Below are positions 1 to 6,643 of a stretch of DNA of 11,757 nucleotides, piece by piece. The DNA comes from Acetobacteraceae bacterium (GTDB lineage Bacteria; Pseudomonadota; Alphaproteobacteria; Acetobacterales; Acetobacteraceae). Below the pieces are notes generated by a model. That model worked only from the letters and a program-made list of their open reading frames with translations. It did not search any database and was not told the origin of the DNA. The DNA lies in contig JAIYAI010000606.1 in assembly GCA_027489135.1 (NCBI GenBank), forward strand, positions 1 through 11,757, in the 5' to 3' direction. The translations under genes and the position numbers were made by a program. Position 1 is the first letter of the stretch. The number at the start of each line of letters is the position of its first letter.

Positions 1-2346
1 CCCCGCGATCGGCACCGCCTCCGTCCCGATCACCCCCGCCGCCTCCAGCCGCGCCATCTCCGCCGCGTCGAGGCCGAGCCGGCCACCCAGCACCGCCGCA
101 TTGTCCTCGCCCAATGTCGGCGCCGCGCGCCGCACCGGCAGCGGTCCCGCGCCGGCTTCTCGGAACGGCGCCGAAAGCTGCAGGTGCCGGCCCACGAATT
201 TCCGCTCGATCGGCTGGAACACGCCGCGCGCGACCAACTGCGGGTCCTCCATCAGGTGGATCGGGTTGCGGCACACCCCGGCCGCCACGCCCGCCGCCTG
301 CAGCGCCGCCATCGCCGCATCGGCGTCCTGCCCGAGCGTCCAGGCGGCGATCGTCGACTCCAACTCCGCCTGCCGCCCCCGCCGCGCCGCGGCGTCGAGG
401 CCGGCCAGATCCTCCGCCCCGATCACGCCGCAAAGCCCCCGCCAGGCCGCGTCGTCGGTCACCGCCACGACGATCCAGCGATCCTCCCCCGCGCACGGGA
501 AGCAGCCCTGCGGCACATGCACGGGATGCCGGTTGCCGCGGCGCGGCAGCGGCGCGCCCGTCGCGGCCTGCGATATCAGCCAGGGCGCGGTGAACTGCAT
601 GATGCACTCCACCTGCGCGAGATCGACATGCTGCCCCTGGCCCGTCCGCTGCCGGTGCAGCAGGGCCAGCAAGGTCGCCGTCGCGGCGTTGTACCCGCCG
701 ACCGGATCGCCGAAGGCGAGGTGGCTGGTCACCGGCGGCGTGCCGTCCTCGCCGGCGACGCTCGGCAGGCCGGAGGCATGCTCCAGCGTCGAGCCATAGG
801 CACGGGCGTCACGCCAGGGCCCTTCCGCCCCGAAGGCGGGCATGGAGACCATCACCAGGTCCGGCCGCACCGCGCTCAGTTCGGCATAGCCAAGACCTAG
901 CTTCGGCAGCACCTCCCGCGCGTAGTTCTCCACCACCGCGTCGCATTGCGCGACCAGGCGCTTCAGCAGCGCGGCGCCCTCGGCGCTGGAGAGATCGAGC
1001 GTGATGCCCGTCTTGTTGCGGTTCAGTGCGTTGTAGCGCGGGTTGGTCTCGTACTGCTTCTCGGCGAAGAAGGCGGGGCGGGGGTCGAGGCCGCGCCACC
1101 AGTCCGGATACTGGATCGCCTCGACCTTCAGGATGGTGGCGCCGAGGTCGCCCAGCATCCGCGTGCAGAGCGGCCCGGCCCAGCCCATCGAGAGATCGAG
1201 GATCGTCACGCCATCCAGCGGCGGTGTCGTGGCACGCCGCGCCGGCCGCGCACGCGGCGGCGGCGCCGCCATCCCGTCATCGGCGCCGAGCCGGGGCGCG
1301 ATCCCGCCGGCGGCCGGCGGCGACTTCGGCAGCCGATGCGGCAGAACGGGGGCCTCGAAGCGCGCATCGCCCATCTGCACCGCGGCGAAGGCGCCGCGGC
1401 CGCGGTGCTGCTCCGTGCGCAGCAGCGTCGCCATGTCGGGCACAACGGCGCAGGGCAGGCGGCGCTCCAGGCATTCGACGTGCCAGTCCGCGGCGCGGCG
1501 GGTCAGCAGGCGCGGCGCGAAGGCGGCCTCGATCTCCGGCAGCCGGGCGATGCGGTTCGGCCCCACCACCAGGTCCGGATCGGCGCCGAGCGCGGGCAGG
1601 CCCAGCATGTCGCAGAAGCCGCGCCACTGCGCCGGCGTCACCACGGAGACGCCGAGATACGTCCCCTCCGCGCAGGGATAGACGCCCATCGGCCAGGTCG
1701 GGAAGAAGCGGTCGCGGCCCTGCCGGCGCACCAGCCCCGGCGTCAGCAGCGCCTGCGTCACGTAGTATTCCGAGACGGCGAGGTTCGTCTCCAGCACGTT
1801 CGCCTCCAGCCGCCGCCCGCCTTCCGCGCGCGACAGCAGCGCGGCGAGGGTGGCGATGCCGGCGGCGAGGCCGGTCAGTGTCTCGCCCGGGAAGCCGTCC
1901 AGCACCATGGGCGGGCCCTCGACGGGGCCGGTGCAGAAGAAGACGCCGGCGAGGGCGCGCGCCACGGCATCGGTGCCGGCGAAGCGCGCGTAGGGCCCGG
2001 TCTCGCCGAACCAGGAGAGGTCGCAGCGGATCAGGCCGGGATCCTCCTCGCCGGGGATGGGCGTACGCCTGCCGGGCGCGCGGCCGTCCAGCAGCACGTC
2101 GGCGCCGGCGAGCAGCGGCGCGAGGTCCGTCGTGGTGACGCTGCGGCGGTTGGTGGTGAGCCAGGCGAAGAGGGCGCTTTGGCCCTGCACCAGGGGAGGG
2201 GCTCGGCGCAGCGGATCGCCCCCGGGCGCCTCCGCCTTCACCACCACCGCGCCGAAATCGGCGAGGAGCTTGCCGCAATAGGCCAGCGTGAAGCCGGTGC
2301 CGATCTCGAGCACCCGGATGCCGGCCAGCGGTGCCTGCTGGGTCAT
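1..2346 (-). CDS. Two-domain family III (CaiB/BaiF) CoA-transferase, C-terminus cut by the window edge
   Basis: The frame is open for 782 codons from the ATG at 2346 to base 1. It holds two tandem family III CoA-transferase domains, residues about 6-350 and 377-782, joined by a Pro/Ala/Arg-rich linker (about 358-375). Each opens with the family's N-terminal pattern (LAGIRVLEIG; LDGVTILDLS) and ADFG/GDLG..KVE-type segment. Family members transfer CoA between carboxylates through an acyl-aspartyl intermediate in the VDxS motif. Domain 2 keeps the Asp (D575, QHVDLAQ); domain 1 has Glu (E181, RRLEANV), so domain 2 is probably the catalytic one. Typical single-domain enzymes have about 400 residues. 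The tail (AAGVIG near 773-778) resembles the family C-terminus, so little is missing. A modest G-rich ribosome site precedes the ATG. The gene starts 73 bp after a TctC receptor gene, suggesting an imported carboxylic acid as substrate. The architecture recalls the DMSP-processing enzyme DddD, but that identity is not shown. The cytosolic CoA-transferase call is strong; the substrate is unknown. Confidence 0.9.
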   Translation of the reverse strand, partial: MTQQAPLAGIRVLEIGTGFTLAYCGKLLADFGAVVVKAEAPGGDPLRRAPPLVQGQSALFAWLTTNRRSVTTTDLAPLLAGADVLLDGRAPGRRTPIPGEEDPGLIRCDLSWFGETGPYARFAGTDAVARALAGVFFCTGPVEGPPMVLDGFPGETLTGLAAGIATLAALLSRAEGGRRLEANVLETNLAVSEYYVTQALLTPGLVRRQGRDRFFPTWPMGVYPCAEGTYLGVSVVTPAQWRGFCDMLGLPALGADPDLVVGPNRIARLPEIEAAFAPRLLTRRAADWHVECLERRLPCAVVPDMATLLRTEQHRGRGAFAAVQMGDARFEAPVLPHRLPKSPPAAGGIAPRLGADDGMAAPPPRARPARRATTPPLDGVTILDLSMGWAGPLCTRMLGDLGATILKVEAIQYPDWWRGLDPRPAFFAEKQYETNPRYNALNRNKTGITLDLSSAEGAALLKRLVAQCDAVVENYAREVLPKLGLGYAELSAVRPDLVMVSMPAFGAEGPWRDARAYGSTLEHASGLPSVAGEDGTPPVTSHLAFGDPVGGYNAATATLLALLHRQRTGQGQHVDLAQVECIMQFTAPWLISQAATGAPLPRRGNRHPVHVPQGCFPCAGEDRWIVVAVTDDAAWRGLCGVIGAEDLAGLDAAARRGRQAELESTIAAWTLGQDADAAMAALQAAGVAAGVCRNPIHLMEDPQLVARGVFQPIERKFVGRHLQLSAPFREAGAGPLPVRRAAPTLGEDNAAVLGGRLGLDAAEMARLEAAGVIGTEAVPIAG

Positions 2347-2419
2347 GCCGCCCGTTTCCCCCGTTGCGCCGCCAGCATCGCCGGAGCGGCGGGCCGGCGC
2401 AACGCGGGGGCGCGGCGGG

Positions 2420-3433
2420 TCAGGCCTCGACGCGGATCCTGCTGGTGCGGATCGCGTCGCCGAAGATCCGGAAATACTGCTGGCCCAGCGCCGCCAGCTC
2501 CTCGGGCGAGGAGGGATCGACCTTCACGTCCTCCGCCACGTAGCGCTCCACCATCGCGGGCGCGAGCATGACGCGGCGGTTCACCTCCGCGAGCCGGTCG
2601 ATGACCGGGCGCGGCGTGCCGCGCGGCGCGTAGATCGCGAACCAGCTCTGCACGTTGAAGTCGGGGACGCCGGCCTCCGCCGCGGTGGGGACGTCGGGCA
2701 TCACGGGGCTGCGCGTGGCGTCGGTGCGCAGCATGGCGCGCAGCGCGCCGGAGCGCACATGCTGGCCGAGCATCTGGATGCCGTCGAAGAACATCGGCGT
2801 GCGGTTTGCCAGCACGTCGGGGACCGCGGCGGCGGTGCCGCGGAAATGCACCGGCTCGGTCTCCACGCCGACCCGGGCGCGCCACATCTCCGTGACCACA
2901 TGGGTGATGCCGCCGAGCCCGGTCGAGGCATACTTGAACTCGCCGGGCCGGCGCTTCAGCAGCGCCACCAGCTCGGCATGGGTCGACACACCCATCTGGC
3001 TGTTGACCGCGAAGAGGAACGGGCCGGTCGTCAGCTTCGAGACCGGCACGAGGTCGGTCATCGGGTTGAAGCTCATCCGCTCATAGGTCTGCGGATTGAT
3101 GACGATCTGGCCGGAATTCGCGATCAGCAGCGTCAGCCCGTCGGCCGGCGACCGCGCCACGAACTCGGACCCGATATTGCCCGCGGCGCCGGGTCGGTTC
3201 TCGACCACCACGGGCTGGCCCAGGATCTCCTGGAAGCCCTGCGCGGCGCGGCGCGCCAGCACGTCGGTCGGGCCGCCGGCGGCGAAGCCGACGATGAAGC
3301 GCACGGGCCGGTCCGGCGCCCAGTGCGAACCCGTCTGGACCTGGGCGAGCGCGGGGCGGGCCAGCAGGCCGCCTGCCAGGGCGAGCCCGCCGCCGGCGAG
3401 CAGCCGGCGACGTGATGCGGTGAAGCCTGTCAT
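2420..3433 (-). CDS. Tripartite tricarboxylate transporter receptor (TctC/Bug family), copy 1
   Basis: This 337-residue protein is a periplasmic solute-binding protein of the Bug/TctC family, which captures carboxylates for TctAB-type secondary transporters. It has a Tat-like signal peptide: twin arginines in ASRRRLL (residues 6-12), a hydrophobic stretch, and a probable cleavage site after ARPALA at residue 30. The mature part starts near WAPDRPVR (38-45), followed by the family's GG..D loop (G53-G54-P-T-D57), VENRPGAAGN, and the late YAPRGTP segment. Length is normal for the family. The ATG at 3433 is preceded by GGGAG at a good distance. It lies 30 bp behind a close paralogue and 73 bp ahead of a CoA-transferase gene, so all three are probably co-transcribed. 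No TctA or TctB gene is in the window, so it may serve a distant transporter. Family assignment is firm; the ligand cannot be read from sequence. Confidence 0.93.
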   Translation of the reverse strand: MTGFTASRRRLLAGGGLALAGGLLARPALAQVQTGSHWAPDRPVRFIVGFAAGGPTDVLARRAAQGFQEILGQPVVVENRPGAAGNIGSEFVARSPADGLTLLIANSGQIVINPQTYERMSFNPMTDLVPVSKLTTGPFLFAVNSQMGVSTHAELVALLKRRPGEFKYASTGLGGITHVVTEMWRARVGVETEPVHFRGTAAAVPDVLANRTPMFFDGIQMLGQHVRSGALRAMLRTDATRSPVMPDVPTAAEAGVPDFNVQSWFAIYAPRGTPRPVIDRLAEVNRRVMLAPAMVERYVAEDVKVDPSSPEELAALGQQYFRIFGDAIRTSRIRVEA

Positions 3434-3463
3434 GGAACTGTCTCCCGGTCTGGTTCTTGGAAA

Positions 3464-4462
3464 TCAGGAGTCGGCGCGGATGCCACCCGCGCGGATCGCC
3501 GCGCCGTAGAGGGCGAATTCCCGCTCCGTCCGCGCGCGCAGCGCATCCGGCCCGGCATGGATCACCTGCATGCCGCCCGCGGCGAGCCGTTCCACCGTGC
3601 TCGGCACCGCCAGCGCGACGCGCGTCGCCTCCACCATCCGCGAGATGACCGGCGCCGGCGTGCCGCGCGGGGCGAAGAGGCCGAACCAGTTGTCGAAGAC
3701 GAAATCGGTCAGCCCGACCTCGGCGGAGGATGGGACGTTCGGCAGCACGGCGGCGCGCCCCGCGGCGACGTGCACCATGCCGGCCATGGCACCGCCCCGG
3801 ATGTGCTGCTCGAAGGTGATCACGGTGTCGAGGCCGAAGGGCGGCATGCCGGCCAGCATCTCCGGCAGCATGGCCGCGGCGCCGCGGTAGTGCACCGGCG
3901 TGACGTCGACATCGACGCGGCGGCGCCAGAGTTCCTGCACGACATGGCTGATGCCGCCGGCGCCGGAGGTCGCGTATTTGTGCTGCCCCGGCTCCCGCTT
4001 CAGCCGCGCCACCAGCGCCGCGTGGTCGGTGGCGAAGCGCGGATGCGCGCCGATCAGCAGGCCGCTCATGCACAGCACCGCGACGGGGACGAGGTCGCGC
4101 ATCGGGTCGACCGGCATGCGGTCGTAGGTGTGCGGGTTGATGACGATCTGGCCGACATTGGCGACGAGGAAGGTGGTACCGTCGGCCGGCGCGCGGGCCA
4201 CCGCCTCCGAGGCGATGTTGCCGGCAGCGCCGGTGCGGTTCTCGACCGGCACGGGCTGCCCGAGCGTCTCGGACGCGCTCTGCGCGATCAGCCGCGCCAC
4301 GGTATCGGTCGGGCCACCGGCGCTGAAGCCGACCATGAGGCGCACGGGGCGATCCGGGGCCCAAAGGCCCGCGGCGAGGCCAGGGCGGGCGAGGCCGGCG
4401 GCGGGGGCAAGCAGGGCGGCGGCGCCGAGCAGGGTGCGGCGCGAGGGGCGGAAGGGCGTCAC
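3464..4462 (-). CDS. Tripartite tricarboxylate transporter receptor (TctC/Bug family), copy 2
   Basis: This is a 332-residue Bug/TctC periplasmic receptor and first gene of the leftward cluster. The start is a GTG at 4462, with GGAGA about seven bases upstream. The N-terminus is a Tat-like signal (PSRRTLLGAA, residues 6-15) with a likely cleavage near residue 30 (ARPGLA). The mature protein begins near WAPDRPVR and has the ligand loop G49-G50-P-T-D53, then VENRTGAAGN and FAPRGTP. In an ungapped 83-residue block after the signal peptide (W34 onward) I count 61 positions identical to the downstream copy, so the two arose by tandem duplication. The C-terminal halves differ more, which suggests different or partly different ligands. 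As in the neighbour, no membrane subunits are nearby. Family assignment is firm. Confidence 0.93.
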   Translation of the reverse strand: MTPFRPSRRTLLGAAALLAPAAGLARPGLAAGLWAPDRPVRLMVGFSAGGPTDTVARLIAQSASETLGQPVPVENRTGAAGNIASEAVARAPADGTTFLVANVGQIVINPHTYDRMPVDPMRDLVPVAVLCMSGLLIGAHPRFATDHAALVARLKREPGQHKYATSGAGGISHVVQELWRRRVDVDVTPVHYRGAAAMLPEMLAGMPPFGLDTVITFEQHIRGGAMAGMVHVAAGRAAVLPNVPSSAEVGLTDFVFDNWFGLFAPRGTPAPVISRMVEATRVALAVPSTVERLAAGGMQVIHAGPDALRARTEREFALYGAAIRAGGIRADS

Positions 4463-4492
4463 GCGTCGTCTCCGGTCCGGGGCGACGCGACA

Positions 4493-4505
4493 CGGGACAA
4501 TCCCG
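4493..4505. promoter_or_regulatory. Short palindrome upstream of the tctC-CoA transferase cluster
   Basis: CGGGA-CAA-TCCCG is a perfect 5-bp inverted repeat with a 3-bp centre, lying 31-43 bases upstream of the GTG start of the first receptor gene. It could be an operator half-site pair or a small hairpin in the 5' leader. A second imperfect element, GCATG-N5-CATGC, lies at 4535-4549. Short palindromes arise often by chance in DNA this rich in G and C, so this is only a candidate. Confidence 0.2.
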
Positions 4506-4563
4506 GTGCTATCACCCGAAGCTACGATCCTGATGCATGGCAGGCATGCGCCAGGAACCGCGC

Positions 4564-4625
4564 CAGATGGTCCGGTGACGAGACCGTATCAAGGGCAATC
4601 ATGAAAAATCGGCAATCTTATGCCA
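4564..4625 (-). promoter_or_regulatory. AT-richer stretch, candidate promoter region for the leftward receptor cluster
   Basis: This is one of the few AT-richer segments in the window and lies about 100-160 bases upstream of the leftward receptor gene. On the minus strand it holds TTGATA (4592-4587), a near match to a -35 box, but the hexamer 17 bases downstream (CATCTG) is a poor -10. An alternative is GTGGCA-N17-CATGAT slightly further upstream. Neither is convincing; the composition and position are the main argument. Confidence 0.22.
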
Positions 4626-4658
4626 CCGCAGGTAGAACCCTGCGGGCCGGCATGCCGG
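4626..4658. repeat. 7-bp hairpin followed by a 12-bp perfect palindrome
   Basis: CCGCAGG (4626-4632) and CCTGCGG (4639-4645) form a 7-bp stem with a six-base loop. It is followed at once by the self-complementary 12-mer CCGGCATGCCGG (4647-4658). The pair lies 38-70 bases beyond the stop of the 43-codon minus-strand ORF. It could be part of that gene's 3' end or a protein-binding site for the leftward cluster. A run of five T on the minus strand occurs only 18 bases after the stem, so it is not a canonical intrinsic terminator. Confidence 0.3.
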
Positions 4659-4695
4659 TGACGATCCGTGCGCGACGGCCGGGGCCGCGCCGTGG

Positions 4696-4827
4696 TCAGT
4701 CCATCGACGCGATGGCCACCTGGTGCGAATGGGCCATCAGGGCGACCCGTCCGCCGCCATAGATCACGCTCAGCAGGCCGAGGGAGAGCAGGACAGCGCA
4801 GGCCGACTTCATCGGTGCCGACTTCAT
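4696..4827 (-). CDS. Small hydrophobic protein, 43 residues, unknown function
   Basis: This short ORF begins at the ATG at 4827, seven bases after a perfect AGGAGG Shine-Dalgarno, which is much stronger than the ribosome sites of most other genes here. It ends with TGA at 4698-4696. The product starts MKSAPMKSAC, has Lys2 and Lys7, then a hydrophobic stretch (residues 9-23, AVLLSLGLLSVIYGG), an Arg, and a short polar tail with two His (MAHSHQVAIASMD). This fits a small single-span membrane protein or an uncleaved signal-anchor peptide with the C-terminus outside. It has no family I recognise. It stands alone between the leftward receptor cluster (233 bp downstream) and the divergent hydrolase. 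An internal ATG (4812) would give a 38-residue product but lacks the Shine-Dalgarno. A competing 109-codon ORF in another frame from 4918 has no ribosome site. A real gene seems more likely than not. Confidence 0.55.
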   Translation of the reverse strand: MKSAPMKSACAVLLSLGLLSVIYGGGRVALMAHSHQVAIASMD

Positions 4828-4839
4828 GGCAAAGCCTCC

Positions 4840-4857
4840 TGATCGATGCTGATCGAT
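4840..4857. promoter_or_regulatory. Tandem TGATCGAT repeat next to the small ORF's ribosome site
   Basis: TGATCGAT occurs twice (4840-4847 and 4850-4857), separated by two bases, so the copies repeat every 10 bp, one helical turn. Each copy contains the self-complementary ATCGAT. On the minus strand the pair ends about three bases upstream of the AGGAGG of the 43-codon ORF. This spacing suits a dimeric or cooperatively bound repressor, but no regulator gene is present nearby. It is a candidate operator only. Confidence 0.3.
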
Positions 4858-4937
4858 CCGCCCCGGGAACGCCGGGACACAGGAAGGGTTGCATGAGTGA
4901 CGTGACGAGAGTCCTCACGATTCGGCCTCGCGACGCG

Positions 4938-4950
4938 TTTCGGGCCGAAA
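4938..4950. promoter_or_regulatory. TTTCGG-G-CCGAAA inverted repeat in the divergent intergenic region
   Basis: A perfect 6-bp inverted repeat with a single central G lies 111 bases upstream of the 43-codon ORF (minus) and 136 bases upstream of the hydrolase (plus). It is followed by an AT-richer stretch (ATCAATCGAATTTTCG) in which a promoter could sit. I could not identify convincing -35/-10 pairs. The compact palindrome may be an operator serving either direction. Confidence 0.25.
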
Positions 4951-5085
4951 CATCAATCGAATTTTCGCGAGCGCCCGCCGGCCTGCCTCACGGCGCCGCA
5001 CCCTGTCTCCCGTGCTGCGACTTTCGCCGGGCGCAATCCGCGCTACCCATGCTCCGGCGTCGCACCGGCGCGGCGGGAGGAACCG

Positions 5086-6348
5086 ATGAGCGCAGCGATC
5101 ACCGACGAGTCGTTCGGCGCCGCCTGGCGCGCCGCTGCGGCGCAGGACAAGGCCCTGGCGCGCCTGGCGGGCGCGGCGCGGCTGCGCTTCGCGATCGAGG
5201 CCGGCGTGCGGGGCCTGTCCTTCGACTTCGGCGATCCCGCGCCGGATGCCGCCGCCTTCGCGCTGCAGGCGCCGCCCGAGGTCTGGGCGAAGGCGCTGCT
5301 GCCGATGCCGCCGCGGCACCACCACAGCCTCTTCGCCCTGCGCATGCGGGTGCCGGAATTCCGCATCGCCGGCGACGACCTCGCCTTCGCGCAGCACTGC
5401 CATGTCGCGCGACGGGTGCTGGAGATCGGCCGCTGGGTCGCCGGCGGCCGGCCCGGGCCGGTGCCCGCCGTGCCCCGCCCCGCGCTGGCCGAGCCGGAGC
5501 CGGAGCCTGCCAACATCACAGGCCGCTACGTGACGGTGACCAGCGGCGGGGAGGCCTGCCGCATCTTCATCGAGCAGGCGGGAGAGGGGCGGGACATCCT
5601 CTGCCTGCACACCGCCGGCAGCGACGGGCGGCAGTTCCACCGGCTGATGGCGGACCGGCGCATCACGCGGCACTGGCGCATGACCGCCTTCGACCTGCCC
5701 TGGCATGGCAAGTCGCCGCCGCCCTCCGGCGCCGCGCCCGGCACCTGGCGGCTGGATACGGACCGCTATGTCGAGACCATTATGGGCGTCGTCCGCGCCG
5801 CGGGGCTGGACCGGCCCGTGGTGCTGGGCGCGAGCATGTCGGGCGAGATCTGCCTCGAACTCGCGCTGCGCCACCCGGAGGCCTTCCGCGGTATCATCGC
5901 CTGCGAGGCCAGCGACAACATCCAGGGCCGCAAGGTGCCCTGGGCCGATCATCCCCAGGTGAACGAGGCGATCTTCGTGCCCGAATGGATCGAGGGGCTG
6001 ATGGCGCCTCAGTCGCCCGCGCCCTGCGCGGTCGATGTCTGGTGGCAGTACAGCCAGGGCGGGCACGCGACCTTCGCGCGCGACATCGATTTCTACTCGG
6101 GCGAATGGGATGCGCGGGACCGCGTGCATCGCATCGACACGTCATGCTGCCCGCTGTTCATGCTGACCGGCGAGTACGACTATTCCTGCACGGCCGAGCA
6201 TTCCGCGGCGACGGCCGAGAAAATCAAGGGCGCGCGCTTCAAGATGATGCGCGGCATCGGGCATTTTCCCTTCGCGGAGAACCCGCCGCTGTTTGCGGAG
6301 TACCTGCTGCCGATCCTGGAAGAATTGCGTGCCTCCCGGGCTGGTTGA
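5086..6348 (+). CDS. Alpha/beta hydrolase with an extra N-terminal domain
   Basis: This is a 420-residue protein from the ATG at 5086, which has a strong GGAGGA ribosome site five bases upstream. Residues about 145-415 form an alpha/beta-hydrolase fold: an early HTAGSDGRQF loop (175-184) for the oxyanion hole, FDLPWHGKS (202-210), the nucleophile elbow GASMSG with Ser250, a likely acid Asp365 in GEYDYS, and His393 in GIGHFPF. All three triad candidates are present. The elbow has Ser252 where the classic G-x-S-x-G has its last Gly. Residues about 20-120 form a separate domain (FDFGD; a Trp-rich PPEVWAKALLPMPPRHHHS segment; FRIAGDDLAFAQH) that loosely resembles an SCP2-like lipid-binding domain. 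A Pro/Glu-rich linker (about 123-142) joins them. Such hydrolases cleave esters, lactones or ring-cleavage products. It is divergent from the receptor/CoA-transferase cluster and may act in the same catabolic route, but the substrate is not known. Confidence 0.88.
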   Translation: MSAAITDESFGAAWRAAAAQDKALARLAGAARLRFAIEAGVRGLSFDFGDPAPDAAAFALQAPPEVWAKALLPMPPRHHHSLFALRMRVPEFRIAGDDLAFAQHCHVARRVLEIGRWVAGGRPGPVPAVPRPALAEPEPEPANITGRYVTVTSGGEACRIFIEQAGEGRDILCLHTAGSDGRQFHRLMADRRITRHWRMTAFDLPWHGKSPPPSGAAPGTWRLDTDRYVETIMGVVRAAGLDRPVVLGASMSGEICLELALRHPEAFRGIIACEASDNIQGRKVPWADHPQVNEAIFVPEWIEGLMAPQSPAPCAVDVWWQYSQGGHATFARDIDFYSGEWDARDRVHRIDTSCCPLFMLTGEYDYSCTAEHSAATAEKIKGARFKMMRGIGHFPFAENPPLFAEYLLPILEELRASRAG

Positions 6349-6367
6349 TCGCTCCGGTACAGGCGCC

Positions 6368-6607
6368 GTGGTGACCCCGCCCCGGGAGCCCGTGGCTCAA
6401 CGATACCGACGCTGGGTACGGGAGGGCGCGCTCATCTCCGCGGCCGTCGCCTCGATGCGGGGTGCTGCAGCCTGGTCGTGGGACGCGGCTGCCCTCCCGG
6501 CAAATCTTCTGACAGTTGCCGGCTATGCAGCCGCCGGCGCGATTGGCTCCGCCGCCATCTGCTGGGCGCACTGGCGCTATGTTCGACGGCATGGGGACGG
6601 CCGCTGA
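6368..6607 (+). CDS. Possible small membrane protein (doubtful)
   Basis: A 79-codon reading frame starts with GTG at 6368 (a second GTG follows directly) and ends with TGA at 6605-6607. It lies 19 bases after the hydrolase stop and in the convergent gap before the monooxygenase. The predicted product has a basic start (QRYRRWVREG) and a hydrophobic stretch from about residue 46 (LPANLLTVAGYAAAGAIGSAAICWAHW) followed by a basic tail (RYVRRHGDGR), as in a single-span inner-membrane protein. Against it: no Shine-Dalgarno is visible, the codon third-position bias is weaker than in neighbouring genes, and no family is recognised. If it is not a gene, the 295 bases from 6349 to 6643 hold nothing I can identify; no clear terminator is visible there. 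Confidence 0.3.
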   Translation: MVTPPREPVAQRYRRWVREGALISAAVASMRGAAAWSWDAAALPANLLTVAGYAAAGAIGSAAICWAHWRYVRRHGDGR

Positions 6608-6643
6608 GGGCTTTCTCGCGCGCCGACGCCCGCTGCATCGATA

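Noticed and set aside
946..2571. Long plus-strand open frames of up to 541 codons opposite the CoA-transferase gene.
   Set aside because: They are antisense frames of a gene with clear domains and yield compositionally biased sequence with no recognisable motif.
3081..4493. A 470-codon minus-strand frame running across the junction of the two receptor genes.
   Set aside because: It is a shifted frame that repeats distorted pieces of the receptor genes (for example RRLRRRRPDR); it reflects the duplication, not a fusion gene.
3557..4762. A 401-codon plus-strand frame, including a possible 53-codon start at 4602 (MKNRQSYATAG...) antisense to the small ORF.
   Set aside because: Most of it is antisense to the second receptor gene. 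The 53-codon tail is Arg-rich, has only a weak AAGGG upstream, and competes with a minus-strand ORF that has a perfect ribosome site.
4862..4876. CCCGG-N5-CCGGG inverted repeat upstream of the small ORF.
   Set aside because: A 5-bp repeat made only of G and C is not significant at this base composition, and it has no further supporting context.
4866..4890. GGAAC-N16-GGTT on the plus strand, resembling an EcfG general-stress promoter (GGAAC-N16/17-CGTT).
   Set aside because: The -10 part has a mismatch and a match this short is expected often by chance; no stress-regulon context is visible.
4668..6374. A 568-codon plus-strand open frame overlapping the hydrolase, with an internal ATG at 4892 preceded by AGGAAGG.
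   Set aside because: The product is Arg/Ala/Gly-rich without family motifs, and most of it is an alternative frame of the well-supported hydrolase. Long spurious frames are expected at this GC content.
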